NCBI GenBank assembly: GCA_000384615.1
Contig: ARQU01000011.1
Span: forward strand, 1 to 64,000
Direction of reading: 5' to 3'
Length of the DNA: 64,000 nucleotides
Source of the DNA: an alpha proteobacterium SCGC AAA536-G10
GTDB lineage: Bacteria; Pseudomonadota; Alphaproteobacteria; Puniceispirillales; Marisalimonadaceae
The translations under genes were made by a program, and so were the position numbers. Under the pieces are notes generated by a model. That model saw only the letters and a list, made by a program, of their open reading frames with translations. It was not told where the DNA came from and ran no database searches. This document shows, in pieces, positions 17,249 to 25,417 of the stretch (within the stretch, counting starts at the first letter, position 1; each line of letters begins with the position of its first letter).

Positions 17249-18424
17249 TTAGTATCTCACTTTAATCCCATCAGGTTTGATTATAATTATGCTCATGAAC
17301 AAGATAAGAATTGGTATTGCTGTGTAAAACATCATTATTTTCCAGCCAAGAGTGCTGTGAAGTGCGCCTGCTAAAAATGATCCTGTTGCTACAAAAACAA
17401 AAATAATAAAATCTGTTACGCCCTGAACCTTCGCCCTTTCCTCTGGAAGCGCAGATTTTGCAATAATATCACTACCTCCAACATAAAGAAAATTCCAACC
17501 TAAACCACATAAGAATAAAGCTATCCAAAAATGTTCGATTGTCTGACCAATAATTGTAAAAGAGATAGAAAAAACATAAAGAAATAATCCTATCATCATT
17601 ACTTTACGGTTACCAAATGAGTTAATAATTGTACCAGTGAAAAAAGAGGGTGCAAACATAGCAATAACATGCCATTGAATCACAGTTGCACTAGCGCTAT
17701 CACCCAATTTACATACATTTACAATTTGTAATGGAGTTGCTGTCATAATAAAACTCATAAGGGAATAACCAACAGCAGCTGCTAAAATAGCTATTATAAG
17801 ATTTTTCTGAAGTAAAACATCACCTAAAGGCCTATTTATTTTTTTGGATGGAATTGGTTTTTTTATGTTTATGAAAATTAAAATTAGAAAATTTATTATT
17901 TGTATTATTGCTGCAAATAAGTATGTGGCTAAATAGATATAATCAGGGAAAAAATCAAAAGAGTATCTAGAAACTTCAGGGCCTAAAATAGCAGCGATGA
18001 GTCCACCAGCCAAAACTAACGAGATAGCTTTACTTTTTAAACTAATTGAAACATTGTCGGCAGCAGCATAACGATAAAATTGTTGGTTTGCTTGTGAAAA
18101 ACCTAGCAATATTGAACCAAGAATAAATAAAGAAAAAAGTTTGTAATAGATTGCACAAGCTATGACTAAACATCCAACAAAAGCTGACATAGCTCCTATA
18201 AGAAACATAGGCCTTCTTCCAAATTTACCCATCAATAAAGAAACAGGAATTAACGTTAATGCTATTGTTAAAAATTGAAGAGATAACGGGATAGTTGCGT
18301 AAGATGAATGAGTAGCTAGAATAGTACCAACTAATCCAGTGTTTATCATGTTAATATTTGTAGTTGTAACAGATAGACCCTGAGCGATTGATAGTATTAA
18401 AGTATTTCTCTTCTCCAGTTCCAA
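17249..18424 (-). CDS. MFS transporter
   Basis: 391-residue major facilitator with about 12 membrane helices. The loop 2-3 signature is degenerate but present (LMGKFGRRPMFLIGA), and a second G-x-x-x-D/R-like copy appears at NSFGNRKVMMIG. The only start in frame near the first helix is a TTG at 18424, because a stop codon lies directly before it. The substrate is unknown; drug or small-metabolite export is usual for such proteins. It is convergent, with zero spacing, to the moaA end. Confidence 0.85.
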   Translation of the reverse strand: MELEKRNTLILSIAQGLSVTTTNINMINTGLVGTILATHSSYATIPLSLQFLTIALTLIPVSLLMGKFGRRPMFLIGAMSAFVGCLVIACAIYYKLFSLFILGSILLGFSQANQQFYRYAAADNVSISLKSKAISLVLAGGLIAAILGPEVSRYSFDFFPDYIYLATYLFAAIIQIINFLILIFINIKKPIPSKKINRPLGDVLLQKNLIIAILAAAVGYSLMSFIMTATPLQIVNVCKLGDSASATVIQWHVIAMFAPSFFTGTIINSFGNRKVMMIGLFLYVFSISFTIIGQTIEHFWIALFLCGLGWNFLYVGGSDIIAKSALPEERAKVQGVTDFIIFVFVATGSFLAGALHSTLGWKIMMFYTAIPILILFMSIIIIKPDGIKVRY

Positions 18425-18485
18425 CTACTTGTTGTCTTTACACAGAGATAATATTAACGTCATTACACAATCATTCTTTTAAATT

Positions 18486-19559
18486 ATGGAGATAGATTTG
18501 AATACATATTCTGGCCCCGGTCCAAAGAACCTTATAACAGATGTTATTGGAGTTCAAGTAGGTCACGCGCAAGATAAAAAAATTGGTACAGGGGTAACTG
18601 TTATTTTAGGAAATGGTCCATTTTCTGCATCTGTTGATGTGAGGGGTGGTGGCCCAGGAACAAGAGAAACTGACATGCTAAGTTTAGAGAATTCAATAGG
18701 TCGCGCTGATGCTATAGTACTTTCTGGTGGATCAGCATATGGGCTTGATGCTTGTTCAGAAATTCAAGATTTGTTGAGAGAAGACCAAAAAGGATATAAA
18801 TTAGGCAAAGCAATTATACCGCTAGTACCAGGAGCCGTAATTTTTGACCTTAATATTAACGATAACCCTCATGTAAATGAATTAGGTGAAAGATCCCCTT
18901 GGAGAATTTTAGCAAATAAAGCGTATAAGTCAGTTAACAACGATTTATTATTAGGTTCTTATGGTGCAGGTTTTGGCGCAACTACATCAACATTGAAAGG
19001 AGGACAAGGTTCATCCTCATGGACACAAGAATTCTCTAATGGAAAGGTATATACAGTTGGAGCTATCGTAATAAATAATGCAGTTGGGAACCCATTACTT
19101 AATGATGGGCCTTATTTTTTATCAGGTCACCTGGAGTTAGATAAAGAGTTTGGAGGATATGGACCATCTAATAAAAGATCTGATAATGTATTAAGAGCAA
19201 AAAGGATACCTCTATCACTAGGACAAACAGATATCTTAAATGATATTTCAAGTAATACAGTCATTGGTGTTGTAGCAACAGATGCACCCTTAAATCGTAC
19301 AAACTTAAAAAGAATAGCCATTATGGCTCATGACGGTATAGCCAAATCCTTAAGCCCTTCTCACACACCAATGGATGGAGACACAATTTTTTCTATTTCA
19401 ACTAATCAGCATCATAAGGAACAAATTTTAGAAAATGTAGACATTCTAGCTCTTGGTTCTAGAGCAAGTGATTGTGTTGCAAGAGCATGCAATAGAGCAG
19501 TTTACGAAGCAAAGTCCATAGGCAACTTAAAACCTGATTGGAAAAGTTTATTCTCCTAA
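18486..19559 (+). CDS. P1 (S58) family peptidase, DmpA-like
   Basis: 357-residue Ntn-hydrolase-like aminopeptidase of the DmpA/BapA family, which self-cleaves at a Gly-Ser or Gly-Thr bond. Typical blocks are LITDVIGVQVGHAQ, GTGVTVIL, DVRGGGPGTRETD, VLSGGSAYGLDA, GSYGAGFGATTSTLKGG and the C-terminal LGSRASDCVARACNRAVY. Members act on D-amino acid or beta-alanyl peptides; the specificity here is not determinable. It is divergent from the MFS gene, with 61 bp between starts. Confidence 0.9.
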   Translation: MEIDLNTYSGPGPKNLITDVIGVQVGHAQDKKIGTGVTVILGNGPFSASVDVRGGGPGTRETDMLSLENSIGRADAIVLSGGSAYGLDACSEIQDLLREDQKGYKLGKAIIPLVPGAVIFDLNINDNPHVNELGERSPWRILANKAYKSVNNDLLLGSYGAGFGATTSTLKGGQGSSSWTQEFSNGKVYTVGAIVINNAVGNPLLNDGPYFLSGHLELDKEFGGYGPSNKRSDNVLRAKRIPLSLGQTDILNDISSNTVIGVVATDAPLNRTNLKRIAIMAHDGIAKSLSPSHTPMDGDTIFSISTNQHHKEQILENVDILALGSRASDCVARACNRAVYEAKSIGNLKPDWKSLFS

Positions 19560-19575
19560 ATAAATTCTATATATT

Positions 19576-20367
19576 TTAACTCTTAAGATTTAAAGCTTCT
19601 GCTTTCTTTTTCAAACGCCAGTAAAACAAGGATGCAAAAGGCAAACTAAAAATGTAAACTAAAACCAAAATTATAAACCCTTTTATAGGATTGCTTATAA
19701 TTGCATTACTAAGAATAGCTAAAATTATCAACATGGGTATGACGTATGATTTTGAAATTTGAAAGACCTTGCCAGAAAAAGTGGGTAAGTTACTTACCAT
19801 GGCTATTGAAATAAAACCAATCCATAGTCCAACATTTTGAAAAGATTTTAAATTTTGTGATTGTAAATAACCATCTATGGCAATCGGAAATAGCATTAAA
19901 AATGCTGCAGCTGGAGTAGGGACACCATTAAAATAATTTTTGGCATAGCTAGGTCTTTCAGATAACTCTGAATTAAATCGTGCAAGTCTAAGCGCAGAAC
20001 AAATCACATACAGAACTATTATTATCCAAAATAAATTACCCTGTGGTTTGTCCATCCACAAATATACCGCAAATGCAGGCACAGCACCAAAAACCACAAA
20101 ATCAGAGAGAGAATCTAGATGCATACCAAATTCACTAGTAGATTTTAATAATCGAGCAACTCTTCCATCCAACATGTCAAAAACAGAAGCAATAATGATC
20201 ATTATAATAACATTATCCCAATTATTAAAAAGAGCTTGATACATAGCTTGTAAACCAAAGATTAAAGCACATATCGTAAGAAAGTTTGGAAGCATCCAAA
20301 CTACCGAAAAACGTTTAGGCCTAGCTTGAAAACCTTTTTTGGCGAATTTAATACCCTTACTTTTCAT
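19576..20367 (-). CDS. pssA: CDP-diacylglycerol-serine O-phosphatidyltransferase
   Basis: 263-residue membrane enzyme making phosphatidylserine from CDP-diacylglycerol and serine. The CDP-alcohol phosphotransferase motif DGx2ARx8Gx3Dx3D is complete (DGRVAR...G...D...D, about residues 67-89 from the start). Several helices surround it. The start overlaps the psd stop by 11 bases, giving an obvious psd-pssA operon for phosphatidylethanolamine synthesis. Confidence 0.95.
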   Translation of the reverse strand: MKSKGIKFAKKGFQARPKRFSVVWMLPNFLTICALIFGLQAMYQALFNNWDNVIIMIIIASVFDMLDGRVARLLKSTSEFGMHLDSLSDFVVFGAVPAFAVYLWMDKPQGNLFWIIIVLYVICSALRLARFNSELSERPSYAKNYFNGVPTPAAAFLMLFPIAIDGYLQSQNLKSFQNVGLWIGFISIAMVSNLPTFSGKVFQISKSYVIPMLIILAILSNAIISNPIKGFIILVLVYIFSLPFASLFYWRLKKKAEALNLKS

Positions 20368-21082
20368 CTAGATTTTCCTTAACTGATTTACTAGATTTAG
20401 TAAAATCACCAATAATTGTTTCACCTGCAATCATTTTTTGTCCTTGTAAAACCATTACTGCAACATCAGATGGGAAATAAATATCAACTCTACTTCCAAA
20501 TCTGATAAGACCAAATATCTCTCCAGCCTTCAAAGACGACCCTATATCAACATCGCAAATAATTCTTCTTGCAACCAACCCTGCAATTTGGACAAAAGCT
20601 ATTTTTTTTCCATTTTCTGTATCCATTCCGAGGATAAGTCTCTCATTTTCAGAAGAAGCTTTATCTAAGCTAGCATTAAAAAAAGAGCCTGGAATATACT
20701 TTTTATATGTGATTTGCCCTAGCATTGGTGATCTATTTACGTGAACATCAAAGACATTCATGAAAACACAGACCCTAGTCCAGTCCCCTTCAGGTAAACC
20801 AATTTCTTCAGTTGGCTTTATTTTAGAAATTTTTATTACTCTTCCGTCTGCAGGTGAAATAATAAGATTATTCTTATTTGTTCCAGATAAAACTGGTGTA
20901 ATTCTCAAGGGATTTCTAAAAAAATATATACACCAGACCGTCAAAATTATACCAACAAAATAAAGTGGAGCCCAAAACCAACCCATAATCACTGTCAATA
21001 TAAAAAATATTGCTATGAATGGAATGCCTGAAGGATGTATTGGAGTAAATATTGAGGCTTTAATAGAGTCAACGATATTCAT
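20357..21082 (-). CDS. psd: phosphatidylserine decarboxylase proenzyme
   Basis: Inner-membrane pyruvoyl enzyme converting phosphatidylserine to phosphatidylethanolamine. It is the short form of the family (241 residues): MNIVDSIKASIFTPIHPSG start, one or two N-terminal helices, SPADGRV, FMNVFDVHVNRSP and the self-cleavage site IRFGSRVDIYFP (Gly-Ser). I chose the ATG at 21082, which has a Shine-Dalgarno AGGA and the family N terminus; the open frame extends upstream to 21202 but codes an implausible hydrophobic stretch. Confidence 0.94.
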   Translation of the reverse strand: MNIVDSIKASIFTPIHPSGIPFIAIFFILTVIMGWFWAPLYFVGIILTVWCIYFFRNPLRITPVLSGTNKNNLIISPADGRVIKISKIKPTEEIGLPEGDWTRVCVFMNVFDVHVNRSPMLGQITYKKYIPGSFFNASLDKASSENERLILGMDTENGKKIAFVQIAGLVARRIICDVDIGSSLKAGEIFGLIRFGSRVDIYFPSDVAVMVLQGQKMIAGETIIGDFTKSSKSVKENLDEK

Positions 21083-21191
21083 TTTTTTTCCTATAAAAAT
21101 TACAAATACGTAATTATTTAACTTATATATAGCATCTATGATATAAAATGCTATAATACAATAAAATTGAAATTTAATAATTGAGTTAAAA

Positions 21192-21479
21192 TTGAATACC
21201 ACTAAAGAAAAAAAATTAAACGCAATAAAGTCTGAGATTTTAGAAATAACTAATTTTGTTACTTCAAATAAAAAAGATGAAAATGCTGATATTCATTCAG
21301 ACAAAGAAATTAACGCTGATTCTAATGATACTCTTACTTTAACAAATATAGTTAATAGTAAACTCGAAGTTGAAACTCAGCATGACTTGACTGAAATAAA
21401 GAATGAATTGTTTATATTAAAGTCATTGTTAACCAAACAGGAAATAGTACTTAAAGAAATTTTATTAAAAATAAAATAA
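21192..21479 (+). CDS. small hydrophilic protein of unknown function
   Basis: 95-residue ORF from a TTG (no ATG available), charged and rich in Lys, Glu and Asn, with a coiled-coil-like end (EIKNELFILKSLLTKQEIVLKEILL). The LTLTNIVNS stretch followed by a helical C terminus is faintly like PopZ/DUF2497 polar organisers, but the match is too weak to name. It is divergent from psd (109 bp between starts) and precedes the Ig-like repeat gene. Confidence 0.45.
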   Translation: MNTTKEKKLNAIKSEILEITNFVTSNKKDENADIHSDKEINADSNDTLTLTNIVNSKLEVETQHDLTEIKNELFILKSLLTKQEIVLKEILLKIK

Positions 21480-21618
21480 ATGCTAATTTTAATTTTAATT
21501 TTTAAAATTTAAATAATCAGCAAACTATTCAAAATACACTTTAAATTTAAAAAAACTGTATCTTTTTTAGTTGTGTGTTATATATTAATTGCTAGTTATT
21601 AAGTTAGTGGAGGTTTAA

Positions 21619-22791
21619 ATGCGTTTTTTAAAAGACAATCTCTTGCTTTTAACATTATGTTTTATAGCAATTGTAACAGCGTTTGATTCCAAAATGGTTT
21701 TAGCTGGTGGTGACCCATTGATTAAGGACAGTAAAATTGTTAAAAAAAAGAGTAACATTACGCAACACGATCACAATAAAACTTATTTAAAAGATCAAAA
21801 GAAACTTTCCGCCAAAGATACAAAAAATATTTCAAATAGCCCTATTAAAGAAAATGATAATGCTAAAAAAGATGGAGAGGTTGAAACCGCAGGTTTTGCA
21901 GCTATCGAAGATGTTCCCCTAATAATTGATTTATCATCTGTTACAGACTCTGACGGTATGGGTTCTGTAAGCGTCCAATGGCAAATTTCTGCTGATAACA
22001 AAAAATGGACAAATATAAGCGGAGCAACTAATCAATCATTTACTCCAAGAGAAATTCATGTTGGCAGTAGATTACGGGTTGTTATATCATATGTTGACGG
22101 TCAAGGAAATTTAGAACCACTCACTAGCCCTCCATCTACTCCAGTTAGAAATGTTAATGATAAGCCAACAGGATCAGCCCGTCTAATTGGATCCTCTGTT
22201 GAAGACAGTGCTTTAGTAGTTGATACGTCAAGTATAGCAGATGAAGATGGTATTGGTGGATTTGATATTACATGGCAAAGATCATCTTCAAAATCTTCAT
22301 GGGAGGCTTATCCAACAGGCCAAAATGAAGTCCTAAGATTAACTCAAAGTCAGGTTGGCTATTCATATAGAGCTGTTGTTTCTTACATTGATTCTCATGG
22401 TACAAGAGAAGTGCTTTACACGAGTCCATCCGAGACTATTGATAATTTAGATGATCCAGTTCAAGGTGAGGTTACTATCGTTGGTGAACCAAAAGAAGGA
22501 GTGACACTTAGAGCTTTATCTAATTCCTTGTCAGACGAAGACGGTATTGCATCTATTTCTATTAGTTGGGAGACCTCAAAAGACGGAAGGAACTGGATTG
22601 GTGTAAACAGTTTAAGTGGACCAATTTTATCTCTTGGTCAATCTTTAGTTGGATCTCAAGTTAGAGCAAGAGTTGCTGTAGTTGATAATTTTGGTATTGA
22701 AACTAATCTATATAGCCAAGCAACAAGAACAGTTGAAAACGTAAATAACAAGCCATCAGGTAGAATTGTAATAAGAAGAGTTGGTCAATAA
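21619..22791 (+). CDS. secreted Ig-like repeat protein
   Basis: 390 residues. A signal segment (about 1-29, ending VLAG) leads into a Lys/Asn-rich linker (30-85), then three tandem ~95-residue domains at about 87-180, 183-278 and 282-377. Each has an acidic DSDG/DEDG turn with M/I-G/A after it, an aromatic strand (VQWQIS, ITWQRS, ISWETS), a VG(S/Y) motif and a closing D(x)G segment. This is the Ig-like repeat type seen in large bacterial adhesins. The protein ends about ten residues into what would be a fourth repeat (NKPSGRIVI). No sorting signal or membrane anchor is seen. Shine-Dalgarno GGAGG precedes the ATG. Confidence 0.85.
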   Translation: MRFLKDNLLLLTLCFIAIVTAFDSKMVLAGGDPLIKDSKIVKKKSNITQHDHNKTYLKDQKKLSAKDTKNISNSPIKENDNAKKDGEVETAGFAAIEDVPLIIDLSSVTDSDGMGSVSVQWQISADNKKWTNISGATNQSFTPREIHVGSRLRVVISYVDGQGNLEPLTSPPSTPVRNVNDKPTGSARLIGSSVEDSALVVDTSSIADEDGIGGFDITWQRSSSKSSWEAYPTGQNEVLRLTQSQVGYSYRAVVSYIDSHGTREVLYTSPSETIDNLDDPVQGEVTIVGEPKEGVTLRALSNSLSDEDGIASISISWETSKDGRNWIGVNSLSGPILSLGQSLVGSQVRARVAVVDNFGIETNLYSQATRTVENVNNKPSGRIVIRRVGQ

Positions 22792-22847
22792 TATTTTGAT
22801 AAATTTAACTGTTATTATTTTATAATATTCTTTACGGAGCATAGTTA

Positions 22848-23123
22848 ATGAAGCAAACGTCTGATATTAATAATTCAGCATCAAATATAATTTCTTTTAA
22901 AAAATATAAAGATAAAAAGCCAGACGAAGTAACCTCTACTATTGCAGCAATAATTGCGATTAAAATAGATCATCCAAGTGATACTACACCAGAAGATTTT
23001 TTTGCATATCAATTAAATAGTATTGAAAATATAAATGTTCTAGCTTTTGAAGATGCTTTAGATAATGATAGCATAGGATTAACAACTAAAGATGCTCAAA
23101 ATGAAGCTTTAAATGATGCCTGA
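22848..23123 (+). CDS. small protein of unknown function
   Basis: 91-residue, acidic, soluble-looking protein with a Shine-Dalgarno-like ACGGAG before its ATG. It has no cysteine, no membrane segment and no motif I recognise; the middle is mildly hydrophobic (TSTIAAIIAIKI). It follows the Ig-like repeat gene by 56 bp on the same strand and may share its transcript. Confidence 0.6.
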   Translation: MKQTSDINNSASNIISFKKYKDKKPDEVTSTIAAIIAIKIDHPSDTTPEDFFAYQLNSIENINVLAFEDALDNDSIGLTTKDAQNEALNDA

Positions 23124-23168
23124 TTTTTTTCAGTATTGTTTAGATTATAATAATTTTTAATTAATAAA

Positions 23169-23759
23169 TTAACTTTTTTTTACTAACTTCCAAATCTGTG
23201 GTAATAATAACGCTGCAAGTAAAAGCTTGTAAAAATCACCTATGATAAAAGGCTTTAGTCCATTTATGATAGCAAAGTCAAAACCTTTAATAGCACTTAA
23301 TTGTAATATCCCAAAAAAGTAAATCATAAACATACCTATTAACATTGCAAAAATAGATTTAAATAAGAGTTGTCCCCATCCCCTGTCTGCAAGTTCCCCT
23401 ACAATTATAGAAGCAATTAAGAAACCAAATAAAAAGCCTCCTGTAGGCCCCATTAAGTACATCAAACCACCACCATAGGCAAAGACTGGTAACCCAATAA
23501 TACCTTGAAATAGATAAAGGCTTACTGAAGCCACAGCAATATTTCTGCCGCATAACATTGCAATCATTAATACGGCTAAAGGCTGCAATGTCATTGGAAC
23601 TGGGTACAGATCAACTTTAGTTTTTGCAGATAAAATTAACAAAAAACTACAAACTAAAATTATAAATAAGGTTGTGACAATAGAAAATTTTTCGATATTT
23701 TTTTCTTTTAAAATTACGCTTTCAATCCATGTGATTCTAGATATTTTATCCTCAATCAT
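23169..23759 (-). CDS. bioY: biotin transporter BioY (S component)
   Basis: 196-residue membrane protein with about six helices. It carries BioY family blocks: VDLYPVPMTLQPLAVLMIAMLCG, YLFQGIIGLPVFAYGGG, LMGPTGGFLFGFL and the C-terminal GDFYKLLLAALLLP. BioY binds biotin and works alone or with a shared ECF module. No bio synthesis genes and no ECF genes are in the window. Biotin is needed by the propionyl-CoA carboxylase at 44.7 kb. Confidence 0.93.
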   Translation of the reverse strand: MIEDKISRITWIESVILKEKNIEKFSIVTTLFIILVCSFLLILSAKTKVDLYPVPMTLQPLAVLMIAMLCGRNIAVASVSLYLFQGIIGLPVFAYGGGLMYLMGPTGGFLFGFLIASIIVGELADRGWGQLLFKSIFAMLIGMFMIYFFGILQLSAIKGFDFAIINGLKPFIIGDFYKLLLAALLLPQIWKLVKKS

Positions 23760-23862
23760 AAATAAATTCCTTTGATTAAATTAATTTTAATTATTAAAAT
23801 CATCTTACAATTGTATAACATAAATTAGTTTTTTAAAAATTATATTTTATAGGGTGTCAACA

Positions 23863-24816
23863 ATGACTGAAGTAGATGACATATTAACTCCTATGAGTGT
23901 TTGGTTAAAACAAAAGAGAAAAGTTGCTCTTGCTACAGTAATTTCGACATGGGGAAGTGCTCCTAGACCTGTAGGTGGACAAATGGCAATTGATAGTAAT
24001 GGAGAAATAATCGGATCAGTTTCAGGCGGGTGCATAGAAGGTGCTGTAATTACTGAAGGTATCAATTCAATAAATGACCGTAAATTGAGAATAAAAGATT
24101 ATGGTATATCAAACGACATGGCTTGGGAAGTCGGTCTCGCTTGTGGGGGTGAGTTAAAAGTGCTTATACAGCCTCTTAATCTTGAAGATGAAATAGTTTA
24201 TTCCATAGTAGAAAATATTAAAAATAGGGTGCCTACAAAACTTAAAATAAACTGTTCAACAGGTTCAAGGCTAATTGATAATTCTATAACCAGTCAAATA
24301 AGTTCTTATGATAAAAAAAATGAAGAGTTTATACATGTTATAAATCCTAAACCAAGATTATTTATTGTGGGCGCTGTTCATATTGCTCAAGGTCTTATTT
24401 CGTTAGCTAAAATAGCTGATTTTGAAATTATATTAATTGACCCTAGAGGCCATTTCGCGACAGAAGACAGGTTTCCTAATTGTAAAATTATAAATGAATG
24501 GCCAGATACTGCTTTATCAAATTTCATTCTTGATGAGGCCACACATTTAGTTACTTTAACCCATGATCCTAAAATTGATGATCCTGCATTAATTTATACT
24601 TTAAAAAAAGAAATTGGTTATATAGGGTCTTTAGGTAGTAAAAAAACTCATAGTAAAAGATGTGAAAGATTAATTAATATTGGTTTTGATAATAGTGATT
24701 TATCCAAAATTCATGGTCCAATAGGCCTTGATATAAATGCCAAAACTCCCGCAGAAATAGCTGTATCTATAATGGCTGAAATAATAAACTTTAGACGCTC
24801 TAAAAATGAAAAATAA
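23863..24816 (+). CDS. XdhC/CoxI family Mo-cofactor accessory protein
   Basis: 317-residue, full-length XdhC family protein. The N-terminal domain has TWGSAPRPVGGQMAI and SGGCIEGAV, with the invariant Cys; the C-terminal NAD-type Rossmann domain has VGAVHIAQGL and the end block PIGLDINAKTPAEIAVSIMAEI. It probably delivers or sulfurates the molybdopterin dinucleotide cofactor for CODH. ATG at 23863 with AGGG upstream; a GTG at 23854 is the alternative. It overlaps the MobA-like gene by 11 bases. It is a longer paralogue of coxF at 9756. Confidence 0.9.
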   Translation: MTEVDDILTPMSVWLKQKRKVALATVISTWGSAPRPVGGQMAIDSNGEIIGSVSGGCIEGAVITEGINSINDRKLRIKDYGISNDMAWEVGLACGGELKVLIQPLNLEDEIVYSIVENIKNRVPTKLKINCSTGSRLIDNSITSQISSYDKKNEEFIHVINPKPRLFIVGAVHIAQGLISLAKIADFEIILIDPRGHFATEDRFPNCKIINEWPDTALSNFILDEATHLVTLTHDPKIDDPALIYTLKKEIGYIGSLGSKKTHSKRCERLINIGFDNSDLSKIHGPIGLDINAKTPAEIAVSIMAEIINFRRSKNEK

Positions 24817-25417
24817 CAATAATATATCTATAAAAAAAATATTGTTGGCAGCAGGTAGTAGCAAACGTTATGGTGAAAAAAATAAACTTACAGAAAAATT
24901 TAAAGATAAATATTTAATACAACATATAATAGACACTTTGTTAAAAGTTTTTTATTCTAATGATTTGCTAGTAATAGTAGGGCATGATTTTAAAAGAATT
25001 ATTAATTTAATTAATAATAAAGATATTAAAATAATTAATAATAAAAATTATAAGTATGGTATTGGAACATCCATATCATTAGGTGTCACCCATTTAGGTT
25101 CTAATATTCAAGGTGTAATGATAATTCCTGCTGATATGCCTCTTATATTAGGAGAGGACTTGATAAAATTAGAAAATAAATTTATAGAACTAAAAGGTAA
25201 AAAAGTAGTATTACCAAGATATGAAGATACGCTTGGCAATCCTGTTATACTACCCAAAAGTTATTTTGTTACTTTAAGAAACCTTAAAGAAGACTTTGGA
25301 GCCAAATCTGAAATAAAAGAAGATGACATAGTTACTGTAAACTGTCACATTGGAACTATTTTTGACATAGACACATCAAATGCATTAGCAAAAGCTAATG
25401 CTATAAGAAAAACTTAA
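24806..25417 (+). CDS. MobA-like molybdenum cofactor nucleotidyltransferase (MocA-type)
   Basis: 203-residue NTP-transferase-like protein. The nucleotide-binding signature is LLAAGSSKRYGEKNKL, followed by VGHDF, GIGTSISLGV, MIIPADMPLI (metal-binding Asp) and PRYEDTLGNPVILP. The GNPVxLP block and pairing with XdhC fit MocA-type CTP:molybdopterin cytidylyltransferases, which make the MCD cofactor used by CoxL. It overlaps xdhC by 11 bases. Cytidylyl rather than guanylyl transfer is inferred from context. Confidence 0.87.
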   Translation: MKNNNNISIKKILLAAGSSKRYGEKNKLTEKFKDKYLIQHIIDTLLKVFYSNDLLVIVGHDFKRIINLINNKDIKIINNKNYKYGIGTSISLGVTHLGSNIQGVMIIPADMPLILGEDLIKLENKFIELKGKKVVLPRYEDTLGNPVILPKSYFVTLRNLKEDFGAKSEIKEDDIVTVNCHIGTIFDIDTSNALAKANAIRKT

